Below are positions 6,141-13,610 of a stretch of 30,569 nt of DNA, piece after piece. The stretch spans positions 1-30,569 of the forward strand of contig JAHJXD010000016.1 in assembly GCA_018827685.1 (NCBI GenBank), written 5' to 3'. The position numbers were made by a program, and so were the translations under genes. The stretch is from Patescibacteria group bacterium. Its GTDB lineage: Bacteria; Patescibacteriota; Patescibacteriia; Patescibacteriales; GWC2-42-12. Each line of letters begins with the position of its first letter. The first letter of the stretch is position 1. Below the pieces are notes generated by a model. It saw only the letters and a list, made by a program, of their open reading frames with translations, was not told the origin of the DNA and did not search any database.

Positions 6141-7130
6141 ATGAATTTTAGAAAAATTTTTGCCAAAGGCAAATCCGCTGTTAGCGGAAAACAGTTTATA
6201 ATAATGGGAGTGGTTTTGATTTTGCTTATATTTATATTGATTGGCACCAGTACCATTGTTTTTTTAAACAATGCCAAAAAGATAAAAATTTTAAGACCGG
6301 AGCAGGCTAAGATTATTGCGGAAAAATTTATCAATGAAAATTTATTGTCGACCGGCGCTAAAGCCACAGTTAAAAGCGTTATTGATGAAGGCGATGTTTA
6401 TAATATTAATCTGAACGTAGACGGTCAGGACTATTCTTCTTATATGTCTAAAGATGGATCTAAATTTTTTCAAAGCGGCATAAACATGGCGACTTTTGCG
6501 GCAAAGAAGGCAAGCCAAGCCATTGCGCCGGCAGATAGCGCCAAGGCCGTGGCTCCTGTGGCCAAAATATCGCAAAGCGATAAACCAAAAGTTGAATTAT
6601 TCATTATGGCTTATTGTCCTTATGGATTGCAGGCAGAAAAAGGGTTTTTACCGGTTATGGAAGCTTTAGGCAACAAGGTTGATGCCAGCATAAAATTTGT
6701 CCATTATTTTATGCATGGCGACACGGAAGAACAAGAAACATATAATCAGGTTTGTATCAGAGATGAGCAAGCGGCAAAATATGATAAATATTTAAATTGT
6801 TTTGTTATAGAAAATAACAGCGCTAAATGCGTGGCGCAAGCCGGGGTTGATGAAGCTAAATTAAAAAGTTGTATCGCAACTAAAGCCAAAGATATTTATA
6901 AGGCTGATTCAGCTTTAAGTAATCAATATGGGGTGCAAGGCAGTCCGACTTTAATAATTAACGGAGTGCCATCTAACGCTGGCAGAGACGCGGCTAGCTA
7001 TTTGGCTGGTATTTGCGATGCTTTTAATACAGCGCCGGCCGAATGTTCCAAACAGTTATCAACTGCGGCTCCGACTGCGGGTTTTGGCGCAGGCAGCGCT
7101 TCCGGTGCTTCGGACGCAAGTTGTGAATAG
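6141..7130 (+). CDS. Membrane-anchored thioredoxin-fold (DsbA/GILT-like) protein
   Basis: The 329-residue protein has a basic N-terminus, one transmembrane helix (about 19-43) and an outward-facing body. Residues 50-125 form a small domain with alternating hydrophobic strands. Residues 150-300 form a thioredoxin-like fold beginning KVELFIMAYCPYGLQAEKG, with the conserved cis-Pro loop QGSPTLIING (P269). The active-site segment is C159-P-Y-G: the second cysteine of a usual CxxC is glycine. Six further cysteines (205, 220, 230, 244, 292, 302) and C328 near the end could supply resolving or structural disulfides. The likely role is extracytoplasmic thiol-disulfide chemistry, or a structural relative of it. 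The C-terminal tail is low-complexity Ala/Gly/Ser. Start ATG 6141 gives a well-formed anchor. Confidence 0.8.
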   Translation: MNFRKIFAKGKSAVSGKQFIIMGVVLILLIFILIGTSTIVFLNNAKKIKILRPEQAKIIAEKFINENLLSTGAKATVKSVIDEGDVYNINLNVDGQDYSSYMSKDGSKFFQSGINMATFAAKKASQAIAPADSAKAVAPVAKISQSDKPKVELFIMAYCPYGLQAEKGFLPVMEALGNKVDASIKFVHYFMHGDTEEQETYNQVCIRDEQAAKYDKYLNCFVIENNSAKCVAQAGVDEAKLKSCIATKAKDIYKADSALSNQYGVQGSPTLIINGVPSNAGRDAASYLAGICDAFNTAPAECSKQLSTAAPTAGFGAGSASGASDASCE

Positions 7131-7151
7131 TAGAATATTTAACAGAGTAAA

Positions 7152-7163
7152 TGGGACAGTCCC
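7152..7163. repeat. Element-A tip fragment (palindromic)
   Basis: TGGGACAGTCCC equals the outermost bases of element A joined to their own complement. It may be all that is left of a copy whose interior was deleted, or it may simply be a palindrome arising by chance. Confidence 0.35.
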
Positions 7164-7182
7164 TAAATAATTACCTTTAATT

Positions 7183-7311
7183 AAGCCTTTAGTTTTTAAA
7201 GTTGACCTTCTGCGACATCTGCTCAGTAAGCAGAGGAGGCAACCCAAGGTAGCTAAAGGGCTTTTCTGCAAAGAGAGGTTAAAATAATTTTTTTATTTTA
7301 TTTGCCCTTAG
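7183..7311 (+). ncRNA. Structured leader upstream of the S1-glyS-ftsH operon
   Basis: AAGCCTTTAG (7183-7192) can pair with CTAAAGGGCTT (7253-7263), closing a domain. Inside it lies a long hairpin: GTTGACCTTCT (7201-7211) pairs with AGGAGGCAAC (7233-7242) with a bulge, capped by CTGCT-CAGTA-AGCAG. The 3' arm of the outer stem can alternatively pair with GCCCTTAG (7304-7311), downstream of a T-rich stretch (7285-7303). I cannot match it to a known riboswitch, SRP RNA or T-box. It may be a leader regulating the operon from 7349, or an independent small RNA. Confidence 0.45.
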
Positions 7312-7348
7312 AGGTTTAACAGGGGAATTATAAATAAAAGCGAATAAT

Positions 7349-8659
7349 ATGCAAATTTCTAACCGGGTGACGCAACAAACCAAGTTAAACAACAGCCAGC
7401 CTGACGTTTCCAACGATGATTTTCAAAAATTATTGGACGCGGAAAAAGCCAAAATTCCTCAAGTCGGGGATATTATAAAAGGTACGGTTTTGTCCGCTTC
7501 AAAAGCTGAAGTTAAACTTGATATTGATGGCATAGCTACGGGTGTGGTGCGTGGTAGAGAGCTTTATTTTGAAGCTGAAGAATATGCTAATTTAAAACCT
7601 GGCGATGTAATTGAAGCGACAATAGTTGAAGAGGAAAATGAAAATGGAGATTTAGAACTGTCATTTAGAAGCGCAGGCCAGCAAAAGGCTTGGAACGCTT
7701 TATTTGACGCTTATGAAAATAGAACAATATTAAAATTTAGAGTTAATGACGCGAATAAAGGCGGTTTGATAGTAAGCTATGGACAAATTCAAGGCTTTTT
7801 ACCGGTTTCGCAATTAGCTCCGGAAAATTATCCGCGAGTTAACGGCGGTGATAAAAGCAGAATTTTAGACAAGTTAAAATCTTTTGTTGGTACGGATTTT
7901 GAGGTCAAAATTATGACTTTAGATGAAAAGGATGATAAATTAATTGTTAGCGAGAAAGAAGCTTGGCAAGAAAAACAGAAAGATATAATTTCTCAATATA
8001 AAGTTGGCAGTGTTGTCGAAGGAGTAATTACGGCCTTGACTAATTTTGGAGTTTTTGTAAGTTTTGGCGAAAATTTAGAAGGTTTAATTCATATTTCTGA
8101 GATAGCCTGGCAACGAATTGACGATCCGTCGGATTTATTCAAGATCAGAGATAAGATTAAGGCCGAGATAATCTCCATTGAAGGTTCAAAAATATTTTTA
8201 TCAACCAAGAAGCTGTTAACTGATCCTTGGTATGATGTGGAAAAGAAATACAAGATTGGCCAAGTAGTTTCCGGCACCATACTTAAAGTTAATCTATTTG
8301 GTTTGTTTGTTGAATTGGACCATGATATTCATGGCTTAGCGCATATTAGCCAGATTGGCTTGGCGCCGGAGCAAAATATTAGCGAAGTTTTTCATGCAGG
8401 AGAAAAAAGGGATTTTATAATTGTTTCAATTGAACCAAAAGATCATCGCTTAGGTTTGTCTGTCTTGATTAAAGCCAAGCAACCTACTGCGCAACCTACT
8501 GCTAAAAGCAAAAAGAAACAAGACCTTTCGGCAAGCTCAGGGCAAGCTGATGGTGAAAAAGATGGTGAAAAAGCGGTTAAAACCAAGAAAGTAAAAAAAG
8601 AAAAAATTAACCAAGCAGAAGAAAAAAAGATAAAAAATATTTCGGCGACAGCCTTGTAA
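7349..8659 (+). CDS. rpsA: S1-repeat RNA-binding protein (ribosomal protein S1-like)
   Basis: The 436-residue protein contains four S1 (OB-fold) repeats, at about 38-107, 123-203, 217-287 and 302-372. The third and fourth carry the classic GxVxxxxxFGVFVxxxxxxEGLIHISE signature (VVEGVITALTNFGVFVSFG and HGLAHISQIG). Bacterial S1 proteins of this kind bind mRNA and help the 30S subunit engage weakly structured or leaderless messages; the near-absence of Shine-Dalgarno sequences here makes that role fitting. The C-terminal tail (from about 378) is Lys/Gln/Ala-rich, includes a QPTAQPTA repeat and a small palindromic DNA repeat (8525-8547), and looks disordered. The gene is separated from glyS by 3 nt, so they share a message. 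E. coli S1 has six repeats; four is usual in many other phyla. Confidence 0.88.
   Translation: MQISNRVTQQTKLNNSQPDVSNDDFQKLLDAEKAKIPQVGDIIKGTVLSASKAEVKLDIDGIATGVVRGRELYFEAEEYANLKPGDVIEATIVEEENENGDLELSFRSAGQQKAWNALFDAYENRTILKFRVNDANKGGLIVSYGQIQGFLPVSQLAPENYPRVNGGDKSRILDKLKSFVGTDFEVKIMTLDEKDDKLIVSEKEAWQEKQKDIISQYKVGSVVEGVITALTNFGVFVSFGENLEGLIHISEIAWQRIDDPSDLFKIRDKIKAEIISIEGSKIFLSTKKLLTDPWYDVEKKYKIGQVVSGTILKVNLFGLFVELDHDIHGLAHISQIGLAPEQNISEVFHAGEKRDFIIVSIEPKDHRLGLSVLIKAKQPTAQPTAKSKKKQDLSASSGQADGEKDGEKAVKTKKVKKEKINQAEEKKIKNISATAL
8525..8547. repeat. Palindromic repeat inside the S1 C-terminal tail
   Basis: CTTTCGGCAAGCTCAGGGC followed by AAGC resembles the dispersed 'cttcgacaagctcagggcaagc' repeat common in CPR and other bacterial genomes. 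Here it is read in frame as LSASSGQAD, in the disordered tail. This suggests a tolerated in-frame insertion. Confidence 0.45.
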
Positions 8660-8662
8660 AAT

Positions 8663-10069
8663 ATGGCCAACAAAAAGCATGATACAGCCTTAGAAAAAAT
8701 CGTTTCTTTGTGCAAGCGGCGCGGTTTTGTTTATCCGTCTTCGGAAATTTATGGTGGTCTGGCCGCCATATATGATTATGGCCATTATGGAACGCTGCTT
8801 AAAAATAATATACGCGATTCGTGGTGGAAAAGTATGATCCAAACCAGGCACGACATCGTGGGGCTTGATAGCGCAATTTTTATGCATCCAAAAACTTGGA
8901 TTGCTTCCGGGCATGTGAGCGGTTTTAATGATCCTCAAGTTGATTGTAAAGCATGTAAAAATAGATTTAGAGCCGATCATTTATTAAAAAATTACAGAAT
9001 TGAAGCGGATAAAGCTACTATAGAAGAAATTAATAAAAATTTAGCCGAGTTGCGCGCGAAAAAAAAGTTGAAATGCCCTAATTGCGGTTCAACTAATTTA
9101 ACAGACGCGAAAATATTTTCGTTAATGGTAAAATCAAATATCGGTTCTCCGACAGAAGAGCTCACGGAAGAAAATGTCGTTTATTTAAGGCCGGAAACCT
9201 GCGGAGGCATATATTTGGAATATAAAAATACGGTTGATTCTTTGCATAAAAAACTTCCCTTTGGCATCGCGCAAGTTGGCAAGGCTTTTAGAAATGAAAT
9301 TGTAGCGCGACAATTTATTTTTAGAACTCGTGAATTTGAACAAATGGAAATGCAGTATTTTCTTGATCCGAGCATGATGAAAGAAAAATATGAAATGTGG
9401 AAAGATTTAAGATGGAATTGGTATTTAGCCAACGGCATTCCTGCTGATAAAATAAAATGGCATAAACACGAAAAATTGGCTCATTACGCGACTGAAGCTT
9501 ATGATATTTTGTATGATTTTAAAATGTTGGGCGGCTTTGACGAAGTTGAAGGAATTCATGCCAGAGGAAATTGGGACTTAACTCAACACGCAAAATTTTC
9601 CGGCGTTGATTTTAATTATACGGATGAAAAAACCCGCGATAAATTTATTCCGCATATTATGGAAACTTCCGCGGGACTTAATCGGCTGCTGTTAATGTTT
9701 CTTGATTTTGCCTATAATGAAGAAGAAGTAAAACACGAAACCAGAGTGGTTATGAAGTTTCCCAAGCATTTGGCGCCAATTAAGATCGCCATCTTTCCTT
9801 TATTAAGGAATAAGCCAGAGCTGGTAAGCAAAGCTAAAGAATTATATTTAGAGTTGGCAAAAAAGTATATGTGCGAATTTGATGATAATGGCAATATTGG
9901 CAAACGTTATCGCCGGCAAGATGAAATCGGCACGCCATATTGTGTAACTATTGATTTTGATACTTTTACCGATGGACAGGTTACGGTAAGAGATCGTGAT
10001 ACCATGGAGCAGGTAAGAATTAAAATTTTAGACTTAGATAATTTTTTCCAAAATAAATTCGCTCAATAA
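8663..10069 (+). CDS. glyS: Glycyl-tRNA synthetase (single-chain, alpha2 type)
   Basis: This class II synthetase charges tRNA-Gly. Motif 1 region follows the start (RRGFVYPSSEIYGGLAAIYDYG). Zinc-like cysteine pairs occur at C95/C98 and C138/C141. Motif 2 is FRNEIVARQF...RTREFEQMEM (209-230). Motif 3 is ETSAGLNRLLLMFLDFAY (334-351), with R341. The C-terminal anticodon-binding domain (about 370-468) has APIKIAIFPLL and YRRQDEIGTPYCVTIDFD. The usual LRPETAQG segment reads LRPETCGG here (175-182). The length of 468 is normal for the eukaryal/archaeal-type dimeric enzyme, as opposed to the alpha2beta2 glyQS form. It abuts ftsH: the ftsH ATG starts on the base after the stop. Confidence 0.95.
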   Translation: MANKKHDTALEKIVSLCKRRGFVYPSSEIYGGLAAIYDYGHYGTLLKNNIRDSWWKSMIQTRHDIVGLDSAIFMHPKTWIASGHVSGFNDPQVDCKACKNRFRADHLLKNYRIEADKATIEEINKNLAELRAKKKLKCPNCGSTNLTDAKIFSLMVKSNIGSPTEELTEENVVYLRPETCGGIYLEYKNTVDSLHKKLPFGIAQVGKAFRNEIVARQFIFRTREFEQMEMQYFLDPSMMKEKYEMWKDLRWNWYLANGIPADKIKWHKHEKLAHYATEAYDILYDFKMLGGFDEVEGIHARGNWDLTQHAKFSGVDFNYTDEKTRDKFIPHIMETSAGLNRLLLMFLDFAYNEEEVKHETRVVMKFPKHLAPIKIAIFPLLRNKPELVSKAKELYLELAKKYMCEFDDNGNIGKRYRRQDEIGTPYCVTIDFDTFTDGQVTVRDRDTMEQVRIKILDLDNFFQNKFAQ

Positions 10070-11902
10070 ATGAAAAATTTAATTAAAAACTTTTTAATAT
10101 TTTTTACGGTATTTTTACTAATTGCCGCGCTTTTTAGTTTATTAGGTGATCATGGTCAAAAAACCGAACAAGTCGGCGTGGAAACTTTAATTACTCAAAT
10201 TAATAATCAGGAAGTTGGCAAAATTATTATTGTGGGTAATGAAATAAGAGCAACTTTAAAGAATGGAAAAAACCAGACAGTGAAAAAAGAAGCTGGCGAT
10301 ACTTTTTCGCAGATTGTTAAAAATTATAATGTTGATCCAAATAAATTAAACGGTTTGTTAATTGAAGTCCAAGACAATCAAGGCATAGATTATTGGCTGG
10401 TTACAATTTTGCCCTTCTTAATTCCCTTTTTACTCATCAGCATTTTTATTTATTTTATGATGCGTTCGGTACAGGGCGCTAATTCTAAGGCCATGATGTT
10501 CGGCCAGTCTCAGACCAAGGAAACCGACAAAGAATTTAAAGGCAAGGTAACTTTTCAAGATGTGGCAGGGGTTAAAGAGGCTAAAGAAGAATTATCAGAA
10601 GTGGTTGAATTTTTAAAAAATTCTCAGAAATTTTCCGAATTAGGAGCGCGCACGCCGCGCGGAGTTTTGCTTTTGGGCAGCCCTGGTACGGGCAAAACAT
10701 TGTTAGCTCGCGCAGTTGCAGGCGAGGCCAACGTGCCGTTTTTTTCCATCTCCGGATCTGAATTCGTGGAAATGTTCGTGGGCGTTGGCGCTTCGCGCGT
10801 TAGAGATTTATTTCGTAAAGCTAAAAAAAGCGCGCCTTGTATAATTTTTATTGATGAAATTGACGCGGTTGGTCGTCGCCGCGGAGCCGGACTGGGCGGT
10901 TCTCATGACGAACGCGAGCAAACTTTAAATCAGATTTTAGTGGAAATGGACGGTTTTGATCCTAATACCAATGTTATCGTTATCGCGGCCACTAACAGGC
11001 CTGATGTTTTAGATCCAGCGCTTCTTCGGCCTGGGCGTTTTGACCGCCGGGTTATTTTAGATGAACCTAATTTAGCTGACCGCGAAGCTATTTTAAAAGT
11101 TCACTCCAAGAAAAAACCGTTAGGTAAAGAAGTAAGTTTGAAGCGCGTGGCCGAAAGAACCCCTGGTTTTACCGGCGCTGATTTAGCCAATCTTTTAAAT
11201 GAAGCCGCGATTTTAGCAGCCATGAAAAATAAAAAAATAATTGATTTGGAAGAAATTTTTTCTTCCATTGAAAAGGTAATGCTCGGACCGGAAAGAAAAT
11301 CAAGAATTTTATCCGACAAAGAAAAAAAAATAACCGCTTATCATGAAGCCGGCCACGCGATCGTAGCGCATTTTTCCCTTCATAGCGATCCTGTGCAAAA
11401 GGTTTCTATTATCGCTCGTGGTCAAGCCGGCGGCTATACTTTAAAAATACCGCTTGAAGATAAACACATGTATTCCAAGACCGAGTATGTTGAAGAAATT
11501 GCCATCTTACTCGCTGGTTATGTTACTGAACAGGAAATTTGCGGAGAAGTTACTACTGGCGCTACTTCTGATTTAAGGCGCGCCACAGGATTGGCCAGAA
11601 AATTAATTACTGATTTCGGCATGAGCGAATCTTTAGGTCCGCGCACTTTTGGCGAAAAAGACGAGATGATATTTTTAGGCAGAGAAATTCATGAACAGCG
11701 CGATTACAGCGAAAAGATGGCCGAGGAAATTGATAAAGAAATATCCAATTTCATTGATAAAGCCGCGCATCAAGCTAAAGGTTTAATTAAAACCAATCAT
11801 GAATTTTTAGAAAAAGTTGTGGCTGAGCTTATGGAAAAAGAGACTTTGGAAAAAGAGGAATTTGAAAAAATTGTCGGTCCAAAGCAACAAGAGGCTGAGT
11901 AA
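10070..11902 (+). CDS. ftsH: ATP-dependent zinc metalloprotease FtsH
   Basis: FtsH is a membrane-bound AAA+ protease that degrades misfolded membrane proteins and short-lived regulators. The 610-residue protein shows two membrane helices (about 6-25 and 109-131) enclosing an extracytoplasmic domain. It has Walker A GSPGTGKT (203-210), Walker B IIFIDEID (258-265), the pore motif FVG (236-238) and the second region of homology around ATNRPDVLDPALLRPGRFDR (307-326). The zinc site is HEAGH (425-429), with D501 in TSDLRRAT as the probable third ligand. Walker A has Ser where most FtsH have Pro (GPPGTGKT), which should be tolerated. It is the last gene of the S1-glyS-ftsH cluster, with no gap after glyS. 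Confidence 0.97.
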   Translation: MKNLIKNFLIFFTVFLLIAALFSLLGDHGQKTEQVGVETLITQINNQEVGKIIIVGNEIRATLKNGKNQTVKKEAGDTFSQIVKNYNVDPNKLNGLLIEVQDNQGIDYWLVTILPFLIPFLLISIFIYFMMRSVQGANSKAMMFGQSQTKETDKEFKGKVTFQDVAGVKEAKEELSEVVEFLKNSQKFSELGARTPRGVLLLGSPGTGKTLLARAVAGEANVPFFSISGSEFVEMFVGVGASRVRDLFRKAKKSAPCIIFIDEIDAVGRRRGAGLGGSHDEREQTLNQILVEMDGFDPNTNVIVIAATNRPDVLDPALLRPGRFDRRVILDEPNLADREAILKVHSKKKPLGKEVSLKRVAERTPGFTGADLANLLNEAAILAAMKNKKIIDLEEIFSSIEKVMLGPERKSRILSDKEKKITAYHEAGHAIVAHFSLHSDPVQKVSIIARGQAGGYTLKIPLEDKHMYSKTEYVEEIAILLAGYVTEQEICGEVTTGATSDLRRATGLARKLITDFGMSESLGPRTFGEKDEMIFLGREIHEQRDYSEKMAEEIDKEISNFIDKAAHQAKGLIKTNHEFLEKVVAELMEKETLEKEEFEKIVGPKQQEAE

Positions 11903-11918
11903 TCGTTCTTTATTTAGG

Positions 11919-11966
11919 GATTGTGGTCCAATGCCATATTGGGCATAAATTTCCTCGAAATAATGA
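11919..11966. repeat. Internally deleted element-A copy at a gene start
   Basis: GATTGTGGTCCAATGCCATA and the following GGGCATAAATTTCC match the left arm of element A (14784-14819). This is joined to CCTCGAAATAATGAAA, which matches 14895-14910 near its right arm. The middle of the element is missing. The ATG of the next gene (11963) lies within the repeat. Confidence 0.65.
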
Positions 11967-12679
11967 AATTAATAAAACAAGAAAAATTAAACAAAGAAAT
12001 AATGGAAAAATATTCATGCGATAAGGGAGTTGATAAAAGAGGAAAATCTCCGGTAAGATTATGGTTTATTTTTATTCCATTGATGTTGGTAATTTTATCA
12101 GGCGCTTTCTGGCTACACAATAACCAGGGGCGAGTATATATCAGCTATCACGAGGCCAAACCTGGTTCATGGTTTTGTGATACTGGAGAGTCATGGGTCA
12201 ATGTCGCGGTTATAGATGGTTTTAAGCTAAAAAAGGCTAGAATTAATAATGTCCAGGAAATTAAAGAAGTTTGCTCCGGCCTTAAAAAGGGCAGTTTGAG
12301 ATATTCTTATACAGATTTAGACAATGATGATTCATATGAAATTGTGCTTAACGGTAAATGGGACAATGGTAATCAAGTCCAATACTATTTAAAAATAAAA
12401 AAAGACAAGCTGTTTGTTATACCAATTGACAGTTCTGATTTTAATGGCGGCGCAGATGGTTTGGTTAATAAGGCAGTATATCTAAATTGGCCGAACGAGC
12501 GAGGCAAATATATTTTTACTGCTGAAAGTATAGTACATTATTCAAACCCGCCGGATAAAATTTTTCGCGACCTTTATCATTTTAATGATAAAGGTGAAAT
12601 TGAGCTTTATCGCAGAGAAACCGAAGAGCTGACTGGCAATGTATCTAAAATTGGAAAGATTACTGAAATGAAAAGATAA
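11963..12679 (+). CDS. Single-pass membrane-anchored protein of unknown function
   Basis: The frame gives 238 residues from ATG 11963; a further 14 codons upstream (from a TTG at 11921) are element-A sequence and unlikely to be native. A second possible start is the Met of MEKYSCDKG. Residues 1-30 are charged, 32-51 form one membrane helix (LWFIFIPLMLVILSGAFW), and the rest is polar and probably outside. The segment YTDLDNDDSYEIVLNGKWDN resembles the Asp-rich DxDxDxxxE loops of FG-GAP/VCBS-like calcium-binding repeats, but only one such loop is seen. I do not recognise the family. It follows ftsH by 60 nt on the same strand, with a repeat between. Confidence 0.7.
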   Translation: MKLIKQEKLNKEIMEKYSCDKGVDKRGKSPVRLWFIFIPLMLVILSGAFWLHNNQGRVYISYHEAKPGSWFCDTGESWVNVAVIDGFKLKKARINNVQEIKEVCSGLKKGSLRYSYTDLDNDDSYEIVLNGKWDNGNQVQYYLKIKKDKLFVIPIDSSDFNGGADGLVNKAVYLNWPNERGKYIFTAESIVHYSNPPDKIFRDLYHFNDKGEIELYRRETEELTGNVSKIGKITEMKR

Positions 12680-12866
12680 AAATTGTGTTAGTTCAAACGG
12701 TTAGTAAAAATGCGAATCTATTTGGCTGTATAAAGAGCTATAGCCCCCCGCAAGACAAATTCGGGTGTTTTGCAAAGAGAATTTATAGGGAAAAAAGAAA
12801 GACAAATTGGCTAATTTTAATAATTTTTATGCTAAAATATAGGCATAAACATAAATACTAGGAAAT
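12680..12866 (+). promoter_or_regulatory. Intergenic region with extended -10 promoter for the restriction-modification genes
   Basis: The extended -10 TGCTAAAAT (12830-12838) lies 28 bp before the ATG at 12867; a weak TTGGCT (12807) is too far away at 20 bp to be a good -35. Upstream, a hairpin pairs GCAAGAC (about 12751-12757) with GTTTTGC (about 12768-12774), with no T-run after it. No further gene is seen in this stretch. Confidence 0.5.
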
Positions 12867-13607
12867 ATGCTAGATAGCCTTATTTTAAACAAAAAATCTA
12901 TAGAAAATATTTACAAGACTATTTGTGAATATCACGAAAAATATTTAAAGCAATTTGGGGTCAAATTGCCAAAACTTTATGCTTCCAAAGGCAAGTTTAC
13001 AAAAGACGCTTTGGTTTTAGTTTATCTTGCTTACGATTACCCTAAAACCAGAAAAGTAAGTAAAGAAGAGCTTACTAAATTTGTCAGGAGTTATTATCCG
13101 GATACGAATGATGTCCAACAGGCTAGACACTTGGGAGCACAAGCTGGCTGGTGGATAGTTGCGGGAGGACGAGATAACATTGTTTTAAGAATAAAAAGAG
13201 GATCGTACCAGTTTTACACATTAGAACAACCATACCCAGGGTTTAAAAAAGGACATAGAATTTCCAAAACCGATGATTGGAATAAAATAAAAGAAAAGTA
13301 TAATTATCGTTGCGCTACTTGTAGTTCGCAGGAAGGAAAACCGCATTTTCATTGGCCAGCAACAAAAACCATTCTACAAAAATCGCACATGGACCTAAAC
13401 AAGCCACTGATTGCCGGAAATATTATTCCTCAATGCCAAAAATGCAATAGAGCCGACAGAAATAGATGGGTTTATGATGAAAAAGGCAGGGTTATCAAAT
13501 TGGCGGATGCAAATTTTGTCAAAAATTTCGATAAAGATGTGAGAAAAAAGATATACAAAATATTGCACAAAGAATTTAGAGGCAAAAAATTTAATTCTAA
13601 AAAGTAA
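12867..13607 (+). CDS. HNH-family restriction endonuclease (type II)
   Basis: The 246-residue protein has a C-terminal zinc-bound HNH (beta-beta-alpha-metal) module: C149-x2-C152, then QKSHMD with the probable catalytic H174, then NIIPQC-QKCNRADRNRW with C190 and C193. The N-terminal 140 residues are unrelated to anything I recognise and probably hold the DNA-recognition part (KEELTKFVRSYYPDTNDVQQARHLG looks helical). The methyltransferase gene starts 3 nt after its stop, the classic layout of a type II restriction-modification pair. The DNA target cannot be told from sequence alone. Its own promoter lies just upstream. No separate controller (C) gene is seen. Confidence 0.8.
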   Translation: MLDSLILNKKSIENIYKTICEYHEKYLKQFGVKLPKLYASKGKFTKDALVLVYLAYDYPKTRKVSKEELTKFVRSYYPDTNDVQQARHLGAQAGWWIVAGGRDNIVLRIKRGSYQFYTLEQPYPGFKKGHRISKTDDWNKIKEKYNYRCATCSSQEGKPHFHWPATKTILQKSHMDLNKPLIAGNIIPQCQKCNRADRNRWVYDEKGRVIKLADANFVKNFDKDVRKKIYKILHKEFRGKKFNSKK

Positions 13608-13610
13608 AAC

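Noticed and set aside
12686..12720. tRNA-like GTTCAAAC loop
   Set aside because: No acceptor, D or anticodon stems can be drawn around it.
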